Assembly (NCBI RefSeq): GCF_033568475.1
Contig: NW_027331833.1
Span: 868,001-932,000, forward strand
DNA length: 64,000 nucleotides
Source of the DNA: Henckelia pumila
Lineage: Eukaryota; Streptophyta; Magnoliopsida; Lamiales; Gesneriaceae
Direction: 5' to 3'
Under the pieces are notes generated by a model. The model worked only from the letters and a program-made list of their open reading frames with translations, searched no databases and was not told the origin of the DNA. Below, one piece after another: positions 12,001 through 24,010 of the stretch. The number at the start of each line of letters is the position of its first letter. Position 1 is the stretch's first letter. A program made the translations under genes and the position numbers.

Positions 12001-12978
12001 GACATCCTACTCATTTGGAATGATGTAGGGATGTTTCAGTTAACAAAGATATGGTTATCAGGTAGATTCTCGATGAAGGATTTGGGTGAGGCATCCTATA
12101 TTCTAGGGATACAGATCTATAGAGATAGATCTAAGAGAATGATAGGACTCACTCAAGCAACCTACATCGACACCATATTGAAAAGGTTTTCTATGGATGA
12201 GTCCAAGAGAGGACATCTACCTATGTGTCATGAAGTTTCTCTATCCAAGTCTATGTGTTCCAAGACTGACGAAGAGATAGAGAAAATAACACACATACCA
12301 TATGCGTCAGCCATAGGTAGTATTATGTATGGGATGATATCTACCAGACCGGATGTAGCCTTTGCTCTGAGTGTCACGATCAGATATCAGGCCAACCTCG
12401 GTCAAATGCATTGGAAAGCCGTGAAGGATATTCTTAAGTACTTGAGAAGGACTAAGAATATATTCATGGTTTATGGAGGAAGAGAATTGAAATTGGAAGG
12501 CTATACCGACTCTAGCTTCCAAAGCGACATGTATGACTCGAAGTCAACCTCTGGATTTGTATTCATGCTCAATGGCGGTGCTGTCTCTTGGAAGAGTTCC
12601 AAGCAAGACACCACAGCGGATTCCACCACTGAGGCAGAATACATTGCAGCATCAGCTGCTGCTAAAGAGGCCATTTGGATGAGAAATTTCGTCCAAGAGT
12701 TGGGCGTAATTCCTGAAGCTGTTGGTCCAGTTCCGGTATACTGCGACAACACTGGTGCCATTGCTCAGGCAAAGGAACCAAGGTCTCATCAAAGATCCAA
12801 ACACGTACTGAGGAAATACCACATCATTCGGGAGATTATGGAAAGAGGAGACATCACTGTCGAAAGAGTGGCCTCTACAGACAATATCGCTGATCCACTT
12901 ACTAAACCCTTGCCAGGACCATTGTTTGACAAATATCGCGAAGTAATGGAATTGCGTAGTGTGACTAGTTTGCTTTAG
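9064..12978 (+). pseudogene. copia element A gag-pol polyprotein, interrupted by stops
   Basis: ATG at 9064 opens gag (start MNSRNPLYSILEQ). A CCHC zinc knuckle follows near 9817-9858 (CHHCKKPGHWKRN), whose last cysteine is replaced by phenylalanine. The protease motif LDTGCGSH is at about 9940. The GAG-pre-integrase motif (LWHARIGHIS) is near 10360 and the integrase core (HTDV, DDYSRY, DRGGEY) spans about 10540-10970. The reverse transcriptase has YVDD at about 11992-12003. RNase H runs to the TAG at 12976. TAA stops at about 10141, 10591, 10966 and 11156 interrupt an otherwise largely collinear frame. The longest remaining frame (11164-12978) covers RT and RNase H. The element can no longer make its own polyprotein. 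Confidence 0.92.
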
Positions 12979-12992
12979 GGCAAGTGGGAGAT
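12977..12992 (+). other. polypurine tract of copia element A
   Basis: The purine-rich sequence AGGGCAAGTGGGAGAT directly abuts the 3' LTR, where plus-strand DNA synthesis would be primed. The same tract occurs in element B at 62745-62760 on the other strand. Confidence 0.8.
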
Positions 12993-14886
12993 TGAATGAG
13001 TGGGTGCCCGGTTAGCCAACTTGTGGCTAAGGGCTTTTGTGACTCTATGTATAAACAATCTTTGTTTAATATAATTTACATTCATTAATGGCATTTTCTT
13101 TGTCTTTTTTCATATTGTTATATTGTGATATACTATTGATGTTTTGATAAAGACCTTGAATATACTATAGTGTAAGTAAGATGATATAGTGAATAAAGAG
13201 AGATCACTATTATGAAACACATCTTATAGTCACTGTATATTCTAAACAGTTCCTAGTCAATTGAGTCATCCGCTAATAAGGATAAGGATCGCTCGAGATT
13301 GAGACTAGCATTTGTGACGCCAAGTACCACGTTTCCTTGATAATGGACATGGAGATGTTCAAAGCATGCAAATGGATATTCATATGATGAATGATCGAAC
13401 TACCCTATTCGGACTTTCCAAGTGGTTATCACTTATCGAGTGGATAAAGTCCGCGGTTTTGGTTGTACACCATTAGTCCTTACTACTTGAAACATCATTG
13501 AGATTCTATATGCTAGTACTGTACTTTGACTCTTTTACCGACTCTATTGGGGTCATCAGGTGTCGGAATTGGGTACAGTTATGACACATATAGGAGTCGA
13601 TGCTTTGTTATCAAGGATTCACCACATACTTGCGAGTGTGGATATCCTATGCGATCTGAGGAGATATTAGTGTGAAGAATCTCTGGCCAGAGTACATGAT
13701 GTGTTTTAGGTTACTCGGTTTTCCTAATAACACATGCGATGTCACTATTTGATCTCCAAGATATAATGCATAGTTATCGAATCTCGAATGACTCTCGATG
13801 CACCAATGGTTGTTGATTCGATCGGGATATCTGGATGAAGGGACCGTACTGTACGCTAACCAAAACCTACTGGTTCTTGCAGGCACTATCAGTGATACCT
13901 AGGAAATTATGGGACGATGTTGCTAGACGCTCTTACCATGATTCGTTGGGCAAGTTGGAAATTATTGTTCCGAGTCACAAGGAGTTGTGAGCCCACGGCT
14001 AGCTGTATCCCTGAACCATTGAGGGTCACACAAGTAATGGATTACTAAACCCCGTTGAGATAGTTAAATTTAAAGAGTTAAATTTAATGAAAGAGAAGTT
14101 GGACTTCTTAATTAAAGGGAGTGAAATTTCCTAAAATGACATAGGGATGAACATTTTTGGAAATCACTGAATTCGGATTCAGAAAAATTATCTTGACTTT
14201 AAAAGATGCAGAAATGGTTTTTTGTGTACATTGGTAAAATTAGTTTATCAATAAGAGTCACGATGAATTTTATATTAATTTCTATAATAACAAGCTTGAC
14301 TTGTTGGGCTTAAGTTATGGATTATGGGCCCTAAGGAGTTAGAGTCCTAATATAATCATAACTTAATCTAGTCTAGAAATTATCTATAAATATATGAGTA
14401 GTATTCGAAAATCATAAGCATTCCATCTTGCAATTTTCAAAAATCACTCATAATATTCAAGGGGAATTTTCGAATTCCTCTGTCCCTTTTGAAAAAATTC
14501 GGTCTGTGATTTTTGTGGAAAATTACATTCCGAATTAACAGATCAAATCTGTTTATTCTCATCGATAAACATCTGATTGATTTCTAGTGCAATCAATCAG
14601 AGGGTTTCTGGTTTCTGTTCGTGGACCTTATTCCGGAGATTGATCGTGAAGCCATCGGTTTCCGGGATATACAAGAAGAGCAGATTAAATTCTGTTGGTG
14701 TCCATAATCAAGCCGTTGCTTGAAGAGGTAAAAATTTAATTGTGATTTTATTTTTACTTGCATAATTTAATCGTAAAGTTTTGATACCCATGATATGGAA
14801 TCGTTCCATATAGAAAAATAAAAATTTTTAAACTTTCGCTGCACCAGGTATCAATTCTTAATTGATCTGAACACGTTTTTCCAACA
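12993..14886 (+). repeat. 3' LTR of copia element A
   Basis: Begins TGAATGAGTGGG just after the purine tract and ends CCAACA, then the GCTTT target duplication. It is nearly identical to 5474-7365, including the TATA box near 14393. Short differences are scattered substitutions and one- or two-base indels. Confidence 0.93.
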
Positions 14887-14891
14887 GCTTT

Positions 14892-15661
14892 TTGGGACGA
14901 AACATCTTTTGAGTTTATAACCTTACATTGATACTTTTTTGAAAGGAAAAATATGCCTTGGATCCTTTCCTTTTAGAATTAAATCTTGAATATATGTTTT
15001 GCCTTTCTTTGAATATTTTCTATCCTTAATTATTAAGATTATGTCTTTATTAATTAAAATGATTGTTTCCTTCATTACAGAAACATAGCACAAGGAAACA
15101 AATATTGTGAAGATTGAAGCATGCAAGGAATGTAAAAGTAGAGCTGAACAAGAAAAAGTAACACACGAGACAGTGCTTGATCGACAGAACAGAGAAAACT
15201 CGAAATTAGTTGGAAGATCGTTGCCGCTTTGAAGTGTGTTCGTGAGAATACAATTTCTTGTCTACTATTCCTTGAAAGATCATTCAGGCGTCTACCTGCG
15301 GCTTCAACTTCTCTTTTACACTCTTGAGTTTTGTTTTTAATTTAGAACTGAATATAGAGTGTTGTTAGGATTTTTCAAAGTGTTGAGAATCTAACTTTGA
15401 TTGGTTTACTAGAATTGATTTTTGTAATCAAATATTACTTTGTCCTAGTAAATTTTGTGTTTTTATTTCCGTTGCGTAATTATGCTTAATAATTCGTAAT
15501 TATTCGTAATTCTCTATTACTGTTTGAACTTAATTGCTTACGTTGTTTTAGTAAGTATTGAACGATGTTGTTGCATCTCGATGTTGTTGACATCAAAGGA
15601 CAACATTATAGTATTTGATTTCATATGTTTATGTCAATATCATGTTTAAATAAACCTTGCA
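14892..15661 (+). repeat. LTR remnant of copia element D
   Basis: The sequence ends TTGCA and is followed after two bases by a primer binding site and a gag start, so it is the 3' part of a 5' LTR. Its left part was displaced or lost where element A inserted. No partner LTR is in the window. Assignment rests on position and the U5-like layout rather than on a second copy. Confidence 0.6.
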
Positions 15662-15663
15662 AG

Positions 15664-15676
15664 TGGTATCAGAGTC
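15664..15676 (+). other. primer binding site of copia element D
   Basis: TGGTATCAGAGTC is an almost perfect complement to the 3' end of plant initiator methionine tRNA. It lies between the LTR remnant and the gag remnant. Confidence 0.85.
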
Positions 15677-15730
15677 TCCTCTTGATACACTAATTGCTGA
15701 TTCTGATTATCTTATTTATTCATGATCATT

Positions 15731-16185
15731 ATGGACTCATCCTCAGTAAACTCTTTCTTCAAACCTCCTGTCTTGGATGGTACAAAATACGCCATGTGAA
15801 AGACAGGAATTCGTTTTACCATAAAATCAATGAATGAGCGTGCATGACAAAGTATTCTCAATGGCTGGACTCCTCCAAGAAAATATCTTAGGTCCAGAGG
15901 GTGATTACATTCTCAAACCAGAAACAACTTGGACCACTGCGGAAGCAAAGATTTCAAGCTACAATGCAAAAACACTGAATGCAATATTCTCAACTGTTGA
16001 TATGAGAATGTTTTGACCCATTGCGGATTGTGTTACTGCTAAAGACGCATGTGATGCTCTACAAGAATATTGTGAAAAAATTGAAAGCGTGAAACGAAAT
16101 AGTATGAGGCTGCTAAATTCCAAGTTTGAAAATCTCGGGATGGAAGAAACTGAAACTATTGCAGCCTATTACCAGCGTGTTCGTT
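15731..16185 (+). pseudogene. copia element D gag N-terminal fragment
   Basis: ATG at 15731 opens a typical plant copia gag start (FFKPPVLDGTKYA). TGA codons stand where tryptophan is usual, at about 15797 and 15845. The frame shifts near 15880 and continues with DYILKPETTWTTAEAKI and, later, SKFENLGMEETETIAAYYQR. Homology stops at about 16183, just before a TAG. The rest of the element is absent. It is a decayed fragment, clearly older than element A. Confidence 0.8.
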
Positions 16186-16189
16186 AGAT

Positions 16190-19100
16190 ATATTAACTTA
16201 CCATTAATTTTATCGTCTCTTGGACTAAGTATCTCAAGCCAATCCTTTGAGCCGGTATACGAGCTGAGCCTTTTGTGGCAGTATCCAATCTGAGCCTTCT
16301 GGACTTGTGCTTAGATTTATTGGGTTTGACCGACCTCAACCAAACATACATCATTATCTATTATTAATAATATGAGTATTTACAAGTAACGTGCAAATTT
16401 TAGCTGCCAAATGGAAACCTAGCTAGCGCTCCCCTCTGGTTTTTTTTTTTAATTTAATATTTATAATTGAATAATATAAACTAAGTCAAACGTGTATGCG
16501 TATTAGTTAAGTGTTACATCCGATATAGTGATTCATCCTTTGGATGACGAACGACAATGCGCACGTCGAACAATAATTTAATAATTTATTATATTACGAC
16601 ACACAATTAATTTTATTTGAAAATATGTATCTAATAAATAAAATAGATATTATTGTACTAATTCAAGGATTATGGTAACTCTTCGTCTATAGATAATAGG
16701 CTACCCGAGAGTCAATCACAACCAACAAGTAATCACACAAAAAAAATGAAGAAAAATCCCAATAATTAGTAACTACATAAAAGTCAACCATATTTGTTTT
16801 CAATAAATCTCACTCGAAAGAATAATATTAATCATAATCAAAATTTCATCATGATGTCATTAAGTTGACATCGACCAAAAAATTCATATGTTTTTAAAAA
16901 TCCCTATATAAAAATTGTATTTCTAAAAATTGGAAGACATAATATATTGTTATATTGTTCATGCATGTAACGAAAACACATGTAATTTAGTTTTGAAAAA
17001 ACGAAAAATGAAGTGTTACAGTAAAATGAATGTATGAGTAAGGTTCCAATATTTTGAGGTGAAACTTTTTTTAGTTAGAGAAAAAATCTAAAATTTTTAG
17101 TTGTTGTTGTTGTTATTATTTTAGAAAAAGAAAAAAGAAAATAAAATTTATACAGCGTCATGTATAAGTAGAGTGAATCTTAAGTCAATGGCACTTCGAA
17201 GAGAAATTATGCGAAGTGAGTGCTCTAATTATTACACTGCAAGAAGATGCAACGGGGGTGTTTTTCAGTTTATTGGTGACAATATCCATAAAATATTTAC
17301 GAAATTTTCAAACCTAATTTTTTAAATAAATGTGGGTTTCAGAAGGTCGAGCGCTTTTCTGTTTAATGAATGTTATAGCTAGTTGTGATGATTTTTTTAA
17401 TCGTCTAGTAGCTCTAATAATGAATATTTTCGCTTTAAGAAAAATATATATATGAATTGAAGTTTATAACATTATCAAAATTATGAAAGAGAGTGAGGAT
17501 CAAAGAAACAAATTAGATCCATATGGAATTGAAGTTTTGACTTTTTTCCCATAAACAATTGGGAGCCATACTTATTTATCAAAATTATATTTGAGATTGG
17601 ATACTCGAATAACCAAGTCGAACCAAAACAGTTATATAAGTTTCTGAATCTTTATAATTTAGTAGAGATTTATTTTATTTTCATGGTGAGTACATTGAAC
17701 ATTGTTTTATTCAATAAATCAAAAAGGTGATTTTATATCAGTTATTCGATTTGATTAGTTTGATACTTTTTTTAAAAAAATCATAAAAACTTATTAGATT
17801 ACTTAGCAAGAAAAAAAAGGAAGAATTCAGTTCGATCATTTTTTTTTATCAATTCGTAATCGAATCGAATCAAATGGTGTACTTAAATGATATTAGAGGC
17901 TGGTGTAATAAATTACATGAATGGTAGATTTTTTTTCTTAGAAAAAGATTACAATTATTTTTGTTTTAAAAAATAAGAATAAGTATAGAAAAAGCAGTGC
18001 TGGTTTGATTTCAAAATTTGGCCCACTTGGCCCGTCAAAAAAACAAAAAACAAATCTGACCCACTTGGCAACACAATGATTGTTTGTAGGCATTTATATA
18101 GATATTCAGCTAATGGGAAACAAGTTGATGCCCGTACTATGTCTCGAGGTCTAGATATTGTTGAATTTTATATTATTACTAATATTTTAAAAACCTTATA
18201 ATTTCTTTTTTAAAAAATAAATTTGGATCTCCCAACTACATTTTGTTTTTTATTATATATTTTTTATTTTATATATTGTGTCAGATATATTTTATTAGGT
18301 TGCGATTTGATGGTTGGATTTCACCTTTATGAATTTTGATTGTGGTTTTGCTATTACAATGAAACAATATGTCAAATCTAATTCACGTATTACTGATTCA
18401 CATATAGTAATACAAAATAAAACAAATTTAAATGCACAATTATTAAATGAACTTAAACTATCATAATTAATGTGAAATATTATATAAAAATGTAAGAAGT
18501 GGACATGAAGTTTTTAGTTTTACTTCTTTAAACACAAAAAATACACCTCATAGAAAAATTCAAACCAATATGATTCAGGTCTAAAAAAGATCTACAAGTA
18601 TAGTATTTTACTCATTAATAATACGATACCTCATATGATTTTTTTTTTAAAAGTAAAAATTTTGGAGTCGTTTGAAAGTTAATGTGTTCTTTCGTGGTTG
18701 AGTTCTTGCAATCCAGAGTATATTACGGTCAATATTGATTTAACCATCACTAAAACATATATTTAACGTATTTGAACTAATGACGGATATCATCATCCCA
18801 ACTCGTCTATTTGACGGTGCGTAACGGCCAATCCGTCAATATTTAGTTATATTCGACGAGTTGGAGCAGCCTGCAACCCACAAATTGACGGATCGAACCA
18901 CCATTAGACGAATTAAAAATTTGTCAACTCATTTCAATTATACAGCGGGACGAGACGGGCCAACCCAACCCAAACACAAGGGACATAAGCCACACTTGCA
19001 CATGTCTACCGTCACCACCGTCTCATCTCCCGATTCGCTTCGCTGTATGGCCAGCTGAATCCATCATTGGGGCGTTGTCCACTGAGAGGTCGAAACGTAG

Positions 19101-19324
19101 CACTTTCAAAATTAAATATTTTCACAAGCATAACTCTCACGAACGGCGCGTGTATTTCAACTTCGGCAAAAATATCAAAACCCCCATTTTACGATAAGGA
19201 AGGCGAGGAAAAAGACACGAGGGATCCCATTTCTCGTCCCCTAAAATATCAATCTTATTTGGCCATTCCTGCGACCTCCACGTATCCACTTCCTGGCATC
19301 GTACAATCCCGAGCTCTTCCTCGC
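16190..19324. other. intergenic DNA upstream of the HSF gene
   Basis: AT-rich, without recognisable coding sequence. A run of GACGGA/TCCGTC words at 18780-18920 looks like terminal DNA of a small DNA transposon, but no paired ends were found. The last few hundred bases before 19449 should hold the HSF promoter and 5' UTR. TTTATAT at 19325-19331 is a possible TATA box. I found no perfect heat shock element. Confidence 0.5.
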
Positions 19325-19448
19325 TTTATATCACGGTGCCCTGTTACCATTGGCATCGAACCCATCTTTCGATTCTTCTGTTGTTTTGCAAAAATTGTTT
19401 ATTTTTCCGTTTGATTCTTGGAGATCCCTCTTTGGAGTGGAGGAATTT

Positions 19449-21434
19449 ATGCATGGAATGGAGGCTGATACTGGTAACAGTTACAGCAATGGTGTGGTTG
19501 CGCCGTTTGTGTTGAAGACTTATCAGATGGTGAACGGCGCGACCACCAATGGGTTGATAGCATGGGGGAATGGCAATAACAGTTTCATCATTGTGGAGCC
19601 GCTGAGTTTTTCGCAGACCATTTTGCCGGTGTATTTCAAGCACAATAATTTCTCCAGCTTCGTGCGTCAGCTCAATACCTATGTAAGTAGTTGATTGACT
19701 AGATAGTTTTTTGCATTTGGTATGAAAATTCGGTGGAATATGGATCCGTATTGTTCCTCGAATGGAAAGTTTGTACTTTTGTGTTTTCGAAATTGGGATT
19801 TTTGTCTATTTCTTAAAAGAAATTATGGGCATTCTTCGCTTTCAGAATTCAGAGCAGCACAGGCATTTAAAACTTTGGCGTTTTGCTATTCGGAGTAGAA
19901 GGGGAGAATCAATACACTGTCCTTCTTGAACTTGATTTTATTTTTGGAAACGAAATTTGAATTTTTTCAAAACTTTGGTCCGATACTTCTTGTTTTGTCG
20001 AAACAAGGGACTTCTCTCTATCATTTGAAGATGCTAAAATAAATTGGGTTTTAAAGAAATGGATAGTTGTTAATTTGCAGAAAAGATGAAGCATTATCTA
20101 TATATATATCAACTAGGATGTCAAGCTGAGTTGTCTTGATTGAAGAACATAAATAACCAATCCAGACTAGTTGAATTGGATGCATTATATGGGAAGCACG
20201 TCCAGTGTCTATCTCGCTTCACAAAATCCAGACTCTTGCTTTACTATAGTGAATCACACAAGTGACTATACTATACTGTCTGTGGGTTCGCCTTCTTTTC
20301 GGTAAAATTTCTGTATGGCATTCTTTACTTACTGTTATGATCTTTGAATCCATATGTTAATAACACACCGTCTGCAAGACGATAAAATGATTTATAACTT
20401 GAGGATGTAGCTATTTTTAACTCAATATTGAGCCGAACAAAAGATGAACTAGGATGTGGAGTCTTGAGAACTAACATAAAGTGAAGTGGGAATGTTTGTC
20501 AGTAAACTGGTGCATGTTTATGGTGACACCAAACCTTAATTACAGAAATAGCTTTGCGTGAAAGGGATATAAATTGGAACCTTGAGTATTTGATTTGTCA
20601 TTAACCTTTTTCCAGAGCTTTATGGATGTTTTATAATTTTGTATTTTTTGTGCAAAAGTTTTCCATCATTTTTGTATTTAATTTCCTCAGGGTTTTAGAA
20701 AGGTTGATCCTGATAGGTGGGAGTTCGCAAACGAATGGTTCTTACGTGGGCAAACGCAACTGTTGAGCAACATTGTCCGGAGAAAGCACAGCAGCAAAAA
20801 CTTCGCGTCATATCACAGAAATGAAGATGGTGAAGAGGAGGAGTTGGTACTGGAGATCACAAAACTAAAGCAAGAGCAGAAGAGTTTAGAACAAGAGATT
20901 CAAAGCATGAACCGGAGGCTTGAGGCGACCGAGAGAAGACCTCAACAGATGATGACTTTCTTGAACAAAGTAGTGGAAGACCCTGGGATTTTACCTCGAA
21001 TGATGCTCGAGAAAGAGAAATTGAAACAGATAACATCTGGAAACAATGAAAAGAAGAGGAAGGTTTTGGTCTCTGCAAATTCTTCGAATTCTTCGCCAGA
21101 AATGGCTTTGCCAAGTTCATCAATCAACAGTGAAGAAGATCATGAAGGTAATACCATGAAGGAGACAGGACCAATCTCTTCTTCAGATTCTCTCGTGATG
21201 TCGTACCCTGAAGGGTCGAATCATTTTTCCATAATCAGTCAAGAACATCATGATGGCACTTTCCTGAGCTCATTAACCGGTGGTTCCATGGCGGTTTCAC
21301 CTCTGTTAAATGATGATCTCCGGTATAGTTATGGGGGCGGAGTGCTTACCGGTTTGCTCGAAGAGCAAGCGGGTGGGGAGAATGGCAGTGTAACACCACC
21401 ATATCCGTTCTCACTCTTTGGTGTTGGGTTTTAG
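19449..21434 (+). CDS. HSFC1: class C heat stress transcription factor (HSFC1-like), two exons
   Basis: Nuclear DNA-binding regulator of stress genes through heat shock elements. Exon 1 is 19449-19682 and exon 2 is 20691-21434, separated by a 1008-base GT-AG intron in phase 0; the product has 325 residues. The winged-helix DNA-binding domain spans about residues 18-109 ([11 protein letters not shown], then [19 protein letters not shown]). The intron lies at the position conserved in plant HSFs, between LNTY and GFRK. A coiled-coil oligomerisation region follows (about 127-185, with [17 protein letters not shown]). A basic KKRK near 199-202 is a likely nuclear signal. Length and the HR-A/B sequence fit class C (Arabidopsis HSFC1 is about 330 residues). 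No class A aromatic/acidic AHA activation motif is obvious. A second ATG at 19458 is an alternative start. All parts look intact. Confidence 0.93.
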
Positions 21435-22247
21435 TAAGTTCTGTATTATTTCATTTGGGACTCAGAGCCTATTTATTAGTCAAATTCGTAAGGTTCATTG
21501 TGTATTCAGTCATATTATATTTTCAAAAAGTTATAATGGAACAAATATAAAGTTCCAATAGGGATCTGTTTGCCATTGTTTTTGGTTTAGCTTCACGTAG
21601 AGGTCTTTAGGAATTGATTTTCATATAACTGTAATTTATTGTGATCCGAAATAATTTTTGATCACTCAAAACAAAAAAAAAAAAAGCAAAAAATAAACAC
21701 ATAAAACCCACTTCATAGTCTGACTAATTTTATTTTTCATAACAATTTAAATTTAAACTGAATTTGACTTGATTGAACTAATCTAACTAATTGGCATTGC
21801 AATCGACAGTTTCAGTCTTAGAAGCAACCTTATTACAATATTTACATGTAAAGCAAGTTCAATGTGTTGTGGGGGCTGCTTGTCGAGTGAGTCTATGATA
21901 CACTAGGATTTCTACTCCAGTGTTTTGGTGAAGACTCACCCCAGCTAGCCGGAGGAATAAAAGCATCTATGTCAGCTCAGACTTCACCATTTCACAAGCA
22001 CAGTTGTCATTCATAAGCCTCCGTTTTATTCAACACAGAGCGCATCATTTGTGTGTGAGTGTGTGTGTGTAATATCATATCAAAATAAAATAAAATAAAA
22101 TAAAATAAGATGGCATGGTCCTGTCACTTTGGTTAAGTAAATGTTGGTAAATCATTTTCACTCTCTACAAAAACTCTTGAGCTTTTGGCCTTAAAACTTC
22201 CTATTTTGTGATACTTGGTTACTGAATATTATGCGAGGAGTGATACA
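21435..22247. other. HSF 3' flank and intergenic DNA with microsatellites
   Basis: Contains the likely 3' UTR of the HSF gene, then a (TG)n stretch at about 22051-22071 and an (AAAAT)n run at about 22082-22108. The end of the interval should contain the 5' UTR of the next gene. No other gene is seen. Confidence 0.6.
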
Positions 22248-23056
22248 ATGTTTGGATGGCAAAAGAATGAGCTCGTTGCCCCCGCGTCTAAGGGCGCCCC
22301 TCGCCCACAAACCAGCACCCTTGCAGCCATCGAGTCTTTAGCCATACCTCTTGTGAGTTTTCTCTGCATTTCATCCCCATTTTGTGGTTCTTCTAAGTGT
22401 TCACTCTCTGCTAGTTTCCCACGTCAAAATAATAAACTTGATGACGACGCAGTTTCTCTCCATCTCTTATCCTTTTCTTTCATTATTGGTAGGTTCAAGA
22501 AGTGGTGTTCTTGGCGGATTTCTGCTGCGCAAGGTGCCAACAAAGGGTGGCTGAAATCATGTCCGGAATGAATGGTGGCAAGTCTCTGTTCTTCGAATTT
22601 AACTCGAGTCTTGGTTCAGTTAAAGATTTTGTGCACTTAGGACCAATCTTCAGAAATCAGCAGTAGCTGTTGGATTCCATTTACTCCTAGGATTCCTTTG
22701 ATGCAATAATATTGTGCGTGTGGCCCTGGCAAGTTATGGTTCATCGTACTGATTTTGAAGTACATACAGTTCAGTTACTGTTGTTTGAGGAATTAATAGT
22801 GCCATCTTAAAACAGGACAAACAAAACGACTTTAGCACTTTTAATGTAACCTCAAACAGGTCTAATTCCTTTTCGTCGGTTGGCAAGTATATATACTGAT
22901 CGAGTGCTTCTCATTTATGAATTAGGAGTGACTCAATCTTTGATGATCAGTGTTTTGGACAAGAAGGTGACGCTCACTTGTGCATATCCAATTGCTCAAC
23001 CACGGATCGTCACCCCTGTCCACGGGACTTCGTGGATTCGCCTTTTTCGCTCTTGA
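22248..23056 (+). CDS. small HMA-domain-like (heavy metal-associated) protein, three exons
   Basis: Exons 22248-22352, 22493-22574 and 22926-23056 join in frame to a 105-residue product starting MFGWQKNELVAP. Exon 2 encodes VQEVVFLADFCCARCQQRV, with a CxxC metal-binding motif (CARC) in the beta1-loop-alpha1 position of an HMA fold. Exon 3 encodes SVLDKKVTLTC, the second half of the fold, and ends WIRLFRS. The pattern (N-terminal MFxWxKNELV, one CxxC, VLxKKVTLTC) matches a small family of plant heavy-metal transport/detoxification-like proteins. Their exact role is not known to me. The second intron uses GTGGCA and TTAG borders and is placed because it alone restores the domain. Without splicing the frame would run to a stop at 22664 and lose the C-terminal half. 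No signal peptide; probably cytosolic or nuclear. Confidence 0.8.
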
Positions 23057-24010
23057 AGGCGTTCTTCGTGCGCTACATGATCGCTGATATATAATCTGAT
23101 AATATGTGAATAGTGCAAGTATATATTGATCTTCCATTTCAAGTTGTGTGTAAAGTGTTCAGAAGTTGATAGCTTTGGACGTGCATTTAATTAATTTAAT
23201 CAAAGATTTTATCTACTATAATCTAAATACGCCAGTTTAAATTGTGAAATTACTTATTTATCCTTCCAACTACCATGTGAGTTTCCCTTCTTTTCTTCTT
23301 ACATTTTCGCGTATTCTCTTTCCACATATTTCCGCTTCTTTTCTTCTTAACAAAAATCGATTCTTTTCTTCTTCTTTTTTTCTTAACAATAATAGCACTT
23401 AATTTCATTATTGCCCATTAATACAAGCTCCCATTATTGCCTACCGTTTCTTACCTTCTCATTTCTTTGTGCATTCGTGCTTCATTATTTTGCATTTGTG
23501 GTCTGCTCCTTTTATTTTCCCACTATCGTTCTACTGAATCTCATGACACCGGGCAGGAGCTCGGCTGTCGTCTCGGGCTTTCTCGCAAGGCCTGTGCTAC
23601 TTTCTCCCACCTGTGTTTTTCTTCTGTTCTTCTTCATGTCATTCTTTCCAAAATTCATGTCGTTATTTTCCTTTGGCTTTGAATGGTTTATAAGGTACTT
23701 TTTAAATATGGCAGCACCATTTCTGAGGTTTCGCACGTTGGTTCCTCTGCTTCCCCCGCTTCCAATTGTTAGATACCGTTCTTTGCTCCTTGTTTTATTT
23801 GCGTACATATTATCTTTCTCTCGTCCAATGATATTTTTTAATGTTGCAGCACAAATTGGGTTTGTTCCTGTGGCATGTCGTCCTAATCGTAAGTGTTAGG
23901 TGATGTTTTGTCTCGAAATTTTTCCCTTGGAACTCTGCCTCAAATGTTTGTTTTTATTCCCCAAATGCATCCCTTTTTCTTTTTAATTCCAAACTTTCAA
24001 TTCAGACAAT

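Larger units (their letters stand above)
5474..14886 (+). mobile_element. Ty1/copia LTR retrotransposon A, full length, inactivated
   Basis: A complete element of 9.4 kb. Two LTRs of about 1.9 kb begin TGAA and end AACA. They are flanked by the 5-base target duplication GCTTT (5469-5473 and 14887-14891). An initiator-Met-tRNA-like primer binding site follows the 5' LTR and a purine tract precedes the 3' LTR. The order gag, protease, integrase, reverse transcriptase, RNase H is Ty1/copia. The LTRs look very similar by eye, with about one or two differences per 60-base line where compared, so insertion was fairly recent. In-frame stops nevertheless break gag-pol. A second copy of the family (B) lies inverted at 60898-64000. 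The family lineage was not resolved. Confidence 0.93.

Noticed and set aside
12307-12761. Antisense open frames within copia A pol
   Set aside because: Shadow frames of the RT/RNase H coding strand, with the same shadow present in element B.
23411-23899. 162-codon hydrophobic open frame that looks like a membrane protein
   Set aside because: It lies in the 5' part of the Helitron, overlaps several other frames and is pyrimidine-rich. The hydrophobicity comes from T-rich codons, and no family is recognisable.
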